From Pithys albifrons albifrons (Eukaryota; Chordata; Aves; Passeriformes; Thamnophilidae): a DNA stretch of 64,000 nt. Positions 10,561-22,545 of this stretch are shown here, one piece after another. Under the pieces are notes generated by a model that was not told where the DNA came from, ran no database searches, and saw only the letters and a list, made by a program, of their open reading frames with translations. Location of the stretch: positions 10,784,561 through 10,848,560 of the forward strand of contig NC_092466.1 in assembly GCF_047495875.1 (NCBI RefSeq), given 5' to 3'. Within the stretch, counting starts at the first letter, position 1. Every line of letters starts with the position of its first letter. The translations under genes and the position numbers were made by a program.

Positions 10561-13500
10561 TTATTCCGTACTCACCGCAGTTTAAGATATCCACAAGGAA
10601 ACCACTAAGGCATAAGTGGGGTAACAACTGGTCTTACTGCTGTGCTTACGTGCAGGGCATCCTTCTCGCCAAACTGGTACCCAGCGAGTGACGGTGGAAC
10701 AACCACTAGATGGGGATGTCCGGCCTCAGAATGTATCAGATCCAAGAGTAACAAACAGTATAACAAAGTGCGATAAAGCTTCTTCAGAGTACTAAGTAAA
10801 ATATGAAGTGAAGAGGAAAGAAAAAGAAGAAAAAGAGGAACAAAGTGCCCATGCAGCACTTGTTTTCTCCTTGTCTTTCTCTGGATTGCGTGGAAGACCA
10901 ATGAATTGATTCATATTGTGCAAGGGATAAAGAGTACAAGAGAAAACAGGTAGAAAATGGTATCAGATCACTGTGTGTGTACCCAAACTGACCTGCAAAC
11001 AGTTTCAAGAAATATCCAGTCAAGAGCAAACTGCTGATGCATCTCCCCTGACCTCCTGGCAGGTTCTCACACTTCTGATCACCTCTCTTCTGACAAGGCA
11101 TCTTTTGTAGTTTCACCTTCTCTTTGTTCTCCTCTTACCCATTTGTTCTCTTTTCCACCCTAACCTTATGGGTCCTCTCCTCTTCCCTCCTGCATCTGGT
11201 GGTCAAAATCTGCTGCTCCTCTATCTGTGCCTTTTTCTTTTCAGGTTACAGCTAGAACTTTACCATGCATCTCCTGTCTAAAATAATGCAACCCACTCCT
11301 TTATTAATACCCACGTGGCACTCACCCCACTTCAACCCATGACAGAGCTCCAGCACATACATACTTACTCTTCAAAAGGTTCTGTAGGTCCTGGGGCATG
11401 AAGGCCTTATTAGTCTTCACCCTCTTCACAAGCACTGGCAATGCTCTTTTCCTTCCCACTTAATCAGCTTTGGGGACCACTTGCTCAGTTGTGTCTCTTC
11501 CTCCTCATGACTGCAATGCCTTCTACATTAAAATCAAAGTCCCCTTTTCCTTCCATCTTCAAACACTCTCTGCTAATATTACCATTCTCCCCAGAGCCTA
11601 AAAGCAAGTGGCCAAATAATCAGAGAGAAGAAGAGCAGAGGGGGACTACTTAGAGAAACTTAAAATACTTCATACATCACTATAAAATTCTAGTATATGT
11701 CAAGAGGAGAATGCCCACCAAAGTCAGACTCTTATATTTTGTTGGTCTTGGCTCATAATTGTAAGAGAATCCAATTACACCTTCCTGTAGACACACACGA
11801 TCATATATTTGTAGGAACAATACATATCTGAACAAAGTTTATTTTGAAAGATTGTGTGAGACGTCCACAACAGCTTTCCATACACTTAAGAACAAACCCA
11901 CAGCAGACATCAGGGGAACCCTGTTAGGAATACAGACAGATACGGGGGTATTTCAAATAAACTGCATTTTCCTTTTACCACTGCTGAAAAATATTTACTT
12001 ACATAAATACTTATAACTGAAATTTGTTCACACCAAAAAAGACGTGAAGTCTTTTAAACTTTTCAATGATTGCTTTTCCTTGTCCCAGAGTAGATGATTA
12101 CAAACAAAACACCAGTTTATCACTTTGAAAGCAGCCGGGCATCATCTCCTTTTTAAAATACCATTGTGTGAGAGTGAAAAATGGTAAAAAATTAAGAAAA
12201 TTCTTACTAAAAAAGTTTCCTTCCTAATGTGAAAAATCTTGGACCTATTTCTAAAGCTGTTTGTCAGAGATGACAAACTCTGAGAAAACAAATGTAAGAA
12301 ACAGTTAAAGCCCAATATGTTTTGTCGTAGCTTTCAACCTGCTGGAAAGTAAAGATAAATACAAAAAGCACTGCAGGCTGTATTCTTGATCTACCATTCA
12401 CTTCAGCCAAAGATAAACTATTTACCGATCTCATCAGTACAGACAGCCTCCTCTCGGCATTCTCTGTAACATATTTGAGATCTGAGAAGATGCTCTTAAT
12501 GGTGACATGGGAGCCTCAGTGAACTTACAATACAATTCTATCACACCACAATGACAGAGTGAAATTTTTCCATGTAATTCAAAAACTGCCATACCTTTGC
12601 ACTGGTAAACATTCAGTCAGGCTCATTACAGACTGACACGCTTCACATCTGACTGTAAAGGGGCATTTTGCCATTTGCAAGGCACAGTGTTCCCCACGTT
12701 CTGGTCCTGCTCAGTGCTTTGTGCAGCCAATTAGGCTGTGGAATTCCCTCCCATCAGGCATGAAAAAAGTAATTCACTGCATTATGCTTGAGCATACCAG
12801 TGTCTGGGTGGGCCCTCCCATTTGCTGAAAGAATAACTACATATGCACATCAGAAAAGACTTAAACTACAGCTCCATGAAAGATCCTGTGCTAAGATCTC
12901 TTGAGGAGCAGCAGACAATACTCCCAAAAGGAAACCTGAGACCATCCTCGGAATTACAACATCATCCACTACAGCAAGGAAGCATAAAACAGCTCATTAG
13001 CAGCCTGATCGAGTGACAGACCTAAAGCCAGCTCCAAAGTTGTCCACACCTGTCTGCCTATTGCGACTGCCAAAAAGCCAAATCACTCTGGGGAAAGAAC
13101 CCTTGTTCCTCTTCTACATCTGGTTATTGCAACCCCAATATGATCCAGAGAATCACACGTTTTAGAGCAGCAAGGTGCACAGCAAGAGTGAAAAGATAAG
13201 TAGATGCTTTAAGATCCCTCCCCCCAAATGAATGAATTCTACACTACTGTGTTTCAAATGTGACAACCCAAAATGCCATTAAAAATACCTGCCAGTTTTA
13301 AGTGCCACTACTTTAAGTAGCACAACATTAAGTAGTCCAGCAAAAAATATACATTGGCATTTCTAGTACATCTGGTTCACTTATGGTTGAAAATGCACAA
13401 GCCCTACTATGATCTTAGGAACTCATTTACAGTAGGTAAAGGTGAGGTGTTCTTTTGATGGAGTAAGAGCAAACTGTATTGATAATGTAATAGTTATTGC

Positions 13501-14530
13501 ATAGTTTCATGTTGAACTACAACATCATAGCAAAACCCCTTAATTATGACAAAGCTGAGCAGACCTCTTAAAAGCAAGCCAGAAAAATCTATCTTTCTAC
13601 TTTATCCTTCACAACAATCTGAATACTTCATTAGTCTGCCAGGATCTGTTTTCTATAAGCAGGGGGATTTTTTTAACATGCTTTATATAAAGGCTTCTGG
13701 AATGATCTATTGAGAAATTTGATAATGAATTCAGAGAAATTCAATTGATATGCACAAGTATCAGTGACTGGACTACAAAGATCACACCTGCATCATAAGA
13801 CACTTGATAGAAAGGTGGGAACAGCCTCAGTTAGAAAGCAGACATATTTATTCTTGTGGAAATATCCAACTGTCACAAACTACCAGAAAAACTGTGATAA
13901 ATAGATGATTACACAACATGGTAGAAAGGGTGAGAGGAGAGACATATGCAATTTTTTCCAGACAATAAGAAATTTAATCTCTCTGTAATGGTGTCTTGGA
14001 AGTGTGAAAAAGGAATCCTTGCTAATGCCAGTACTGTTTGTTTTCCTTCCTGATATAATTGGCATTATTATTATCAGAATTTACTGCACCTTTACAGTAA
14101 AAGACATAAAACTAAATGCAGTGAAGCTGTGGTGGTACATGGCTGTAACAAGACCAGCACCACAGACCCTGTACACTAGAAGAATCTTATACAGCAGAAA
14201 ATTAAAACTCCTCACACTGCCAGAACATTACAAAGTACTGCCCCAAGTCACTTGCAATCCTATGTATAAGAATTTTTCAGAAGAGTAGAAGAAGCCTTCC
14301 CAATACTTCCCCAAATTATTCTTGTGCTTCCACTGCAGCAGTACAAACTTTCAGAGTTTTCTTTCCAAAATATTAAACTCAGTTTTAAGCTTTGATCCCA
14401 AATAAAATTGAACCTAAACAGGTGAAGACATCTGGAAAGAAGGCCTGGGACTTCTGAGTTTGGAAGGGAAAAGGATTTAATAACAGCCTGAGTTCCTTGC
14501 ATCATTCCACTACAGCTTCCCCATTGTCCA
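10561..14530. other. non-coding stretch, no gene seen
   Basis: Pyrimidine-rich on the plus strand around 11100-11600, with overlapping minus-strand open frames at 10605-11116 whose translations are phenylalanine/leucine-rich because of A-rich DNA. No family is recognisable. The remainder is AT-rich with no repeat that I can name. Confidence 0.65.
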
Positions 14531-14542
14531 GAATTGCCTTAA

Positions 14543-14560
14543 ATTCTAATTCTAATTCTA
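14543..14560. repeat. (ATTCTA)3 hexamer microsatellite
   Basis: Three exact tandem copies of ATTCTA. Too short to be informative beyond slippage. Confidence 0.9.
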
Positions 14561-17500
14561 GGCTTCAGTAATTCTTAAAAGAAATGCATGGTTTTGATGT
14601 AAAGAAAAGATGTATTAATAGTGGAGGACCATTTAATCTCTCTTAAGATTACAGACTTGTCTAGCAAAAGTTTGACGCACAATTAGGACCCACTTGCCTC
14701 TCTTCACTGGCCAGGCTGGTATGGGTTGAGCAGCCAGCACAGGCACCACAACCACCATCTCAAATCTTCCACATTTTGGACCAAGCCTGCATGTACAGGA
14801 GGCAGGCCAGAGCCTGAAGCAGGTTTAAGGAGGCAGACAGCTGGCCTGGAAAAGGCGCAGGAATTCCATCCTCCAAAGAACTGCATTCCTGGCCCACGTG
14901 AAGGGACGTACTGCCTCAGCTGCAGAATGCAAGTGCTCAGAAGCCCACTCAGTTATGTACTTAGAGATTTACATTGCAGTAAAAAAGTGGTATATCATGG
15001 CAAAACGTGTGAGAGAAGTTCCAAAGGAACCTTCTTACTAAGTTTCCCCTCCCTGCCATGGCCTTGAGACACTTCTTAACTATTTCTCAATAAGAGTTTT
15101 ACCTTTTCCCTTAACAAAACATGCAGAAATTTTAGGGAATCTCTACCTCTGGATAAGAGTCTATTTAGTACAATCTGCCAAGAGGTACCACCTGCAGTAT
15201 GGTTTCTAAAATTAATTACCTACTTTACGAAGATAATAAAAGTCTGATCCATTACAAACAGCTGCATGTTCTTCTAGCACTCGAAGTACACCTTCAAAGA
15301 CAGCCCAGGCCACTTGGTCACACAAGGTCCAAAAGCTGATGCACAGACTTCTGCTCCAGACCATCGCCCTGCCGTTGCTCAAGCAAAACGTCACCCCCCG
15401 CTGTCTGCTTGGGCTAACTCAAATCACACACTGTACCCCCCTTCAAAACAAAGTACACTAACCCAATTCCTTAAATTTTTCACAAATATGTTATATATAA
15501 TCAGTGTTCATCTGCACAGTAGATGGCAGTAAATCTTCACTTGCCATGTTAGAAACCCTCAGGCCCCCCTTCAGAATTTAAACAATCTGTGAACACATTT
15601 ATGACATTTTTCAACATGCTGTGGACGTAAACTCCTGCTCAGCTACATGTCTTCAGCCTTCTCACCAACCTTTTCCCTAGGTGTGCACACATGATTCTAT
15701 TACTTCACACTTGGTTCATTCTCAGAGTTCTCTTATTTTTGAAAAGCAGTGGGATGTCCACTCTCTTTAGCACTCTCAGAAAGACTGGCTTATTTCAGTG
15801 TAACGTAATCCAAAAACATATCGAATGTAAAACAGAGGATTCTTAATCACAGCTGTAAATGTGTTGACACACACAGAGTGAGGAAGGGAAAAACACTCTG
15901 TGTTGCTGACAGTATGTCAAACAGCATTACCAGAAAGAGAAGCAAGCTGCAGCATGTGATTTGGTTGACACTTTGGGATACAGAAATACATCTTGATTTA
16001 GATTTTCTGTCACAAAAAAGCATCCTCTTCCTGCCAAGAATTTGCAAAGCTCTGAATCTCCCTTAAAATCTCAAATCCTCATCATTTAACCTCTTATACC
16101 AAAAATGCCATTTAAAGTTTTAAAACACTCCATGTCCCAGTTTGCAAAAGGTACATTTGCTAAATAATTTTACACCTACAGATGTCAGCTCCCAGTAATT
16201 TATAGAGCACAAGAGGCCCTAAAATTTGAGCTGAGAAATGGTTTTCATAGTGGATTTGACCCAGAACACCAATTGGTAGAATTATTTTCAACTCCCTGCT
16301 TTGGTTCTTGGATCATCAAAATGAACAAAAGTTTGCTAGACCAGCTTTTTGATAAAGTTTACTCTTGGTTAAGTGGCCAAAATTCCAGAGAAATTGTAAA
16401 ATTTCCAGCAATGAGGAAGGCAGCCCTTTAAATGCCTTCTCTTCACATACAGTGTACAAATAAAACTCATCTCAAAAAATACTATTATGCCTTGTTGTGT
16501 TTCAGAGACTTCCATAAAAAGCAGTGAGAAAACACAAAACAATCTCCCTTTACATTGGATGATACTAATTAAACCAGATTAATATTCTAGTAATTTGTAA
16601 CAGCGTACAGAAATCTGTTTTACATCACATCTTTCTGACGGACTGCATTCCAAAATCATCTTGGTGCCAGCTCTCACATTCCCAGAAGTGTTTTAAAAAA
16701 CCACCTTGCAACCATCTGTAGAGGTCTCATAACTCGCCCCCAAGCACTTGAACACTGACTCTCAGGGAATTTTGGGCTAGCATTCAGGATCAGGACCCTG
16801 ACACCTGCACGGGGCACTGCGGAAGTGTGAAATCACTGAGACTCAAACCCCCACCAGAGACGTCTTCTGACCACATTTATATGAAAGTTAATCAAACTGC
16901 TGCTGTAGTTCTGTTTCTCATGAGCAGCAGCTGAATTGCTTGCAAAAGCAATTTGCCTGCTGCATGAAAGCATTGCCTCTGCATTGCTCCAGGTGCTGGG
17001 GCAGCAGGGACGGAGATCTACGCCAGGACTCACAAACAATACTGCTCTGTAACCTCTCCGTTCCAGCGTGGGACTTGACTGCATGGATTGGAAAATGCTT
17101 ACAAACAATACAACTTTTCTTCAACAGAATAATGTTGTACATTCATTTCTATTATAATTTTTTAACTACTCTGTACACATATTTGTCCTTTTCTGCTTTT
17201 CAGAAGACCCATCAGGGAGGCCTAGCAGCCATTTACTGTAGAAACAGAAGGGAGAGAAAGCTGCCTACAAACACTTAGCTGCCATGCAGCTGAGCTGGAT
17301 GCAGTGCAGTATCTGTTCAAGCTGGATTTGCTTGAACCCAGGAAAAAAAGTTAGGAGGAAATTATAAAGTGATGGGGAAAATTTTAAGTTTCAACAACCC
17401 ACATGAACAAATGTTGAGGTTCTCCTAATGAGAAGTCTATATTTGGAGCCGTAAAAAGGAATGAGCCCATTTAAAGCTGGTTATCAGTAGTATGTGTGCA

Positions 17501-17992
17501 GGTAAAGCAAACTCTAAAAATGTTCGATATAGAAAATGTTCTAAATATTGGAAGTTATTTCAGAGGACTTTTTTTTCTTAATACTTTTCGATGTACACAA
17601 AAATGCGTAACTGAAATAAGGAAAAATACCTCTTAGAAACTGTAGAAATGAAATAGAAATTAAAAGTCTCTGTGATGAAACACACATATATATGTGGATG
17701 CCTTTAAACAGCTACACATATAAAACACACATAAAGAGACACATACACCAAATTCATGAAGACAACTAGATCCTTCAAATTATTTTTATGACTCGGTGTA
17801 GCTGCAAACCACATCTCACCGGCAACCTTGGGCCCCCAAGCCAGCTTCATCCACTGCAGTTTACCAGGGACACCGATTTGTTGAATCTCCACATTGCCTG
17901 AAGGTCAGGGGTCTTGCACCTTCACCACCAAACCTGCCCAAAAAGATCTAAGCTGCTCACTACCACTGTGGTAGATCCCTGCGCCATCTTCT

Positions 17993-18016
17993 TTCTTTCA
18001 CAGTGTTGTGAAAGAA
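17993..18016. repeat. perfect 10-bp stem, 4-base loop hairpin
   Basis: TTCTTTCACA (17993-18002) and TGTGAAAGAA (18007-18016) are exact reverse complements around GTGT. The flanks continue purine/pyrimidine-rich but do not extend the stem. A smaller inverted repeat, CTACCAC-T-GTGGTAG, lies about 25 bases upstream. Neither has a T run or context suggesting a terminator. Confidence 0.7.
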
Positions 18017-20732
18017 GAAAGAGGAAGTGCTTGCTTGAAGTCTACCAATTTAGTCCTTATTAAGAAGTGAGGCATGAAAAAACCCTCAGTGTTTTCAGGA
18101 AGCCTTACAAGAACATGGAGGTTGTATCTGGGAAAGGTCTCAGAGCTCTGAATTAAAACTCCCCTCTTTGGCCCGCCAATAGTAAATACTTTACCTCCAA
18201 GGCCCAGGGCAAAGCCCACTGGCTTCATACTGCTACATCCTCAGTAAAAGCACAGGTTCCTCTACGTCACCAGAGCAACTTCAGCTCAAGACTCACACTC
18301 AGCTCAACGTAACTTGCTTTAGGTGAAGCACAGAAGAACCTTGCCAATTGTAATCTGATGTTGCAGAGCTTAAGAACAACTACGTCCCTTCTCAAATGCT
18401 GAACTGAACACCCCAATAGGGCCACAAACTTAAGATTTCCATGTCAAATTTTTATAACCTGCCCCTCACAAAATAATCCAGTGTCTTTGAAGCAGCATTA
18501 CCACCCACAGTCAGAGCTGAAAACTTGCCAAAGAAAAAGCTGTTATAAACTTTAAAAAAAATTAGACAGCCTGTCATTATTTTGTGACCCACTAATTCTT
18601 TCAGGCCTCTGAAGCATGTGTTTAACATTCAGTGAGCTATTGATCGGTTTAACCCAGAGGAATAAATCAAATAGCTGCTTCTGTTGCTTACAGTATAAGC
18701 AACACTGGAATTCTTTGACAGATTTAGGCCCTGGACATCACAAGTCAATGAAGTTCTGCAGTATGGTATTATATTTACACATTTACTTCAGAGCAGCATT
18801 TGCTGCACCCTTCCTGTAGGATAAAGTGTTCGGAAAAAGAAAGCAAAAATCCTTGCAGTGACATGTACACACTCACTTCAGAGGAGCTAATCTTTCAGTA
18901 TGAGCAAAATGACCTAGATAAACATCTCTCCACACTCCACTAAGTCATGAGCCTCCTCTACATCAAAGACAACACACAACAGCTGAGTCATATACAGTAT
19001 TTACATGACGTCCACTTGTGCAGTACAAATGCCCCTACAGAACTTAAATATCTTCAGCCTAAGAGAAAACTAAAGACAAGCCTCTGATACGGCAACAGCA
19101 AACACGCAAGATCCAGACACTCACAGACTTGTGACCTTTATTACACCCCATCACAGGCTGCTCACTAGCGTGTGGACAACCCTATTTATGGCAACATCAA
19201 ACCACAGCAAGTTATCCCATGTCTGAGAGCTTGGAGACTGCATACCTGAACCATCAAATATCTCAACATTCCTCACCCGGGGGTTGTTTTACTCCAGCAA
19301 GAGACAAACCAGGGTCATCCCCAGTCTGTATGGGTTTTAGTTCTGACATGGCTATGGGCAACATAGAAGGGTATGATGACACGGCATGAGGAGCCTGCAC
19401 TCAGTGCTGACTACTGGTGATCAAGCTGTTTCCATGACTGTAAAAGGAATTGAAACACAATTTTAGCTAAAATCTTTGCTCATGAGCCAGAGATCAAAGT
19501 CATGGAGACAAAAAGCAGTTGGGGATGATGAGAGATTTATACTACTTTTTACCACTTCTCCCTTTTTAATTATTTCATTGCCTCCCTGCTGGATAAATGC
19601 ATTTGAGTTTTCTGTCTCTACCTGGAAACTGCCTCTTCAAGATTTTTTTCCTTTTGCAAGTTTTGGTTCAATCCTCACACTGCCTCATCTGCCTTTTCCT
19701 CTCTTCCTCTCATAACGCTGCATAAAACCAGTTTTGTAAAGCTCGAGTCTGGACGTGCCACTGGGTCACCCCACACTGCCCTGTGTGCCACAGCCTGAGA
19801 TGCTTCACCTCACTAACACAGTAACATCTATTTGCTTGGAAGCAAGACTTCCTGCAAAACACCACTGCCTCGATCTAAGTTAATCAAGAGAGGGGGAACT
19901 GATGGGGCTATTCTCCTTTTGATCTGTTGTAGTGGCTAATTACCCTTACTATTGAAATGGAATTTTATTCCAACTTAAATGTACATTTCTGAACTTACTA
20001 CTTTGGATTTGGCTTTAAAATATGTTGTGTTGACAAGGGCCCAGCTTGCTGCTCAAACTGAGGTTACAGTCATTCAAAACTGCAGTAATCTTTATGGCTT
20101 TACGGTGACCAACATCTAGGTTTACTCCAAAGTGTTGGTGAAAATGCTGAATAAATGCTGTTTCCAAGTCCTTGTGGTATCACACTGAAGAGATTCCTTT
20201 TTTGAAGAAAATTCACTACTACCCATGTTCTTGGACATTTCTAAGTTTGGGTGTTTGAATTTATTCCCACATTCCATGATTTTTTAATTAACATCTCTAG
20301 GAATTTATGGATCCAACTCTTGAGATTGTTTGGTGCAGCTAACCAGAGCTGTTGATCTTCAGTGCAGTTCTACTAGGAAAAACATTATCATATCCTTACT
20401 AAATATTGACTTGGGTGTGTACTGTATCCTCCTCATTCTATATAACAAGGTTATCCTGCTCTTTTCCAAATAGAAAATGAAGTATTTGTTGGAAAGCAAA
20501 GTATTTATTGAACAGTTCTGCTCTTTTTTTGCATCAATTCTAGCTCTTTTACAGTCTTTATCTGATACTGGGTCTCAGTCCTTTCTAGTGTCAGTCTCCT
20601 GAAACATCTAATTCTTCCATCAACCATGTATTTTATTTTTAACTTCCCAGCCAGAACGCTCCTGTTGGTTTTTCAGTTTTTGAGTGGGAAGAATGCAGCA
20701 GGTGTTTTGCAAGTGTTTCTTAAAAAAATCCC

Positions 20733-20760
20733 AATTTAATTTATTTATTTTTATTTTTTT
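20733..20760. repeat. T-rich ATTT low-complexity tract
   Basis: Imperfect TTTA/ATTT units run into a T run; simple sequence. Confidence 0.75.
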
Positions 20761-22299
20761 GATCAACTTTGCTCAAAAGTTTCCTGAGGGTGATGAATTC
20801 AACATTTAAGAAACACCAAATCAGAGTGTTACCAGTACAAACCAGCATACGCCTCTTCACTGGGAAGTAGGTCATGCTCACTGGTCCCTAGGCAACCACC
20901 AGATCTCACTCCCTTGATCAATTCATCAGCAGCCCTGTTCATGACGTCTGAAAAGGGTTCAGCTGGTATCATGTGCTGTGGTTTTGCATTAAGAGATTAT
21001 TATCTGTTTTTAGCAATGCTAAGTGTGCTACTATGGGCTGCATCAGACCTCTGGCCCATCTTGAAATATTCCATATCCGTTTTCCTTCTCCTCCCACACA
21101 CTGCCATAAAACAGACCAGTTCCCACTAGTCTCTGATTTTATTTAATGGATTCTTTTCCAGAACCTGATTATCAAATTAATCCTTATGCAGTCAAAACTC
21201 AGTGGATATGAGTTACTCATCAATTCTCTAAATACTATAACATCCAGCATGATTTCTCTTTTTTGTCTAGAGTCTGGATGATCATGTGAGCAGAGGGAAT
21301 ACACAGTATCCCCCACAGGAAACTGCACTGCACCACACGCACATGCACTACCAGGGCATTTCAAAGGATGGGAAGTGAATGGGCACCACACAGCAACATA
21401 AGGACCAGAAAGCACAATGACAGAGCCCTGGCTTAGGCAGATGTAAACTTGCTTCCACTGGGGCGGGGTGAGCTCCCTTGCAAGAGCTGCATCAAGTGCT
21501 CACAGTCGTTGCTCAGTCCCAATAACCTGACCTGGCACTGGTTCACCCACTGAAGTATCCCATCAGCATTATGACCCTAGTCACACAAATAGTTCCCCAA
21601 GGGTCCAGCAACGCACATTTCTTAAAATGACCAAGACTATCAGTTCCCTCCCATTGGCCTCCCACAGCCCATCAGTGCTATGTGAGCAACTTCTCTCTCA
21701 CACATTTTGTAAAAGGGCATCAGTCTGTTCACAGCAAGCTTAGCTCAGTTTGTTTATCTGACTTACCAAAAACATCAAATCTTATAAATTAAATGTTCAT
21801 TCAATGCCTTCAGATCTGCTTCTTATAATGTCCAGACATGCTTTGACTTCCAGTTTGTGAGGCACCAGCAGCTGCATGCAGGAAGCTCTGCAGCTCCCTG
21901 GAATGTGGCTCAAAGTTGTGCTTGGGCTCCACTACTAGGATAAATTTTGTTGGCTTATAAGGAAGCAGTTCATGAGGTGGTACATATTTTTCTTCCTTTC
22001 TCCTGACAATTATAGTTATTGATCAGAACTAAGACAACCAGCTGGATTTTTTTGTTAGCTACATCTAGAGATATCTAATGCTGGTAAGTTAAGAAGGCCC
22101 AAATGACAAACCTAAAATTAGATGATGATGGAGAGACTAAAGCCAGCTACCAAAACACGGATGTTATTGTGCAAACGTAAATAATTGTATCACACTGTCA
22201 CATACTTACTGTGACTGCATCTGTATAAGAAAAAGGAGGCAAATATAAAGAAATTAAACATACATTTTCCTTTTGAAATGGTCCATACTTTGATTTAAA

Positions 22300-22345
22300 A
22301 TGAAAAAATAAAAACAAAAAGTAAAATGTAAAGAAAAATGAGAAG
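22300..22345. repeat. A-rich low-complexity tract
   Basis: A-rich sequence with interspersed G, T and C; no unit is strictly repeated. It lies about 115 bases upstream of the CR1-like remnant and is probably unrelated to it. Confidence 0.65.
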
Positions 22346-22459
22346 GATGCATTTTTTTAAATGTTCTTTCAGATGAGCCATGGGCATGAAACAAAACTTT
22401 TCCCATTCTTGGAGGGGAAAAAAAAGTGTCAATTCTGCTTATCCATCTTAAAAAACATA

Positions 22460-22545
22460 GAGGATAAGAGAAAATTTCTTCATATTGATTAAAACTGGCA
22501 TTCGGATCCCAGTGCCTCAGAAGAGACAACCATGATACATCACCA
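22460..22545 (+). mobile_element. CR1-like LINE 3' remnant
   Basis: The clearest dispersed repeat in the window. 22460-22481 reads AGGATAAGAG then AAAATTTCTTCA. This corresponds to the TTGGATATTAGGAAAAATTTCTTCA block found near the 3' end of avian CR1 open frames. It is followed by CTGGCATTCGGATCCCAG (matching the CAGGCATTGGAACAGGCTGCCCAG block) and, after a diverged interval, by CATCACC (matching GTCACCATCC). The 3' terminus and everything upstream are unrecognisable. Comparison is to remembered consensus, so a search is needed. Confidence 0.55.

Larger units (their letters stand above)
14561..22250. other. non-coding stretch, no gene seen
   Basis: Long, mostly AT-rich interval. Open frames stay below 115 codons and overlap one another on both strands. 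Features of note are a strong acceptor-like sequence ending at 17203, a hairpin at 17993-18016 and a T-rich ATTT tract at 20733-20760. I recognise no repeat family, RNA gene or coding exon. Confidence 0.65.

Noticed and set aside
10605..11116. Overlapping minus-strand frames of 98 and 110 codons.
   Set aside because: Phenylalanine/leucine runs reflect A/G-rich plus-strand sequence; two overlapping frames of equal plausibility argue against coding.
12735..12768. GGCTGTGGAATTCCCTCCCA resembles a phrase found in some old reptilian CR1/L2-type LINE ends.
   Set aside because: Only one short block matches and nothing fits on either side, so it is not enough to call an element.
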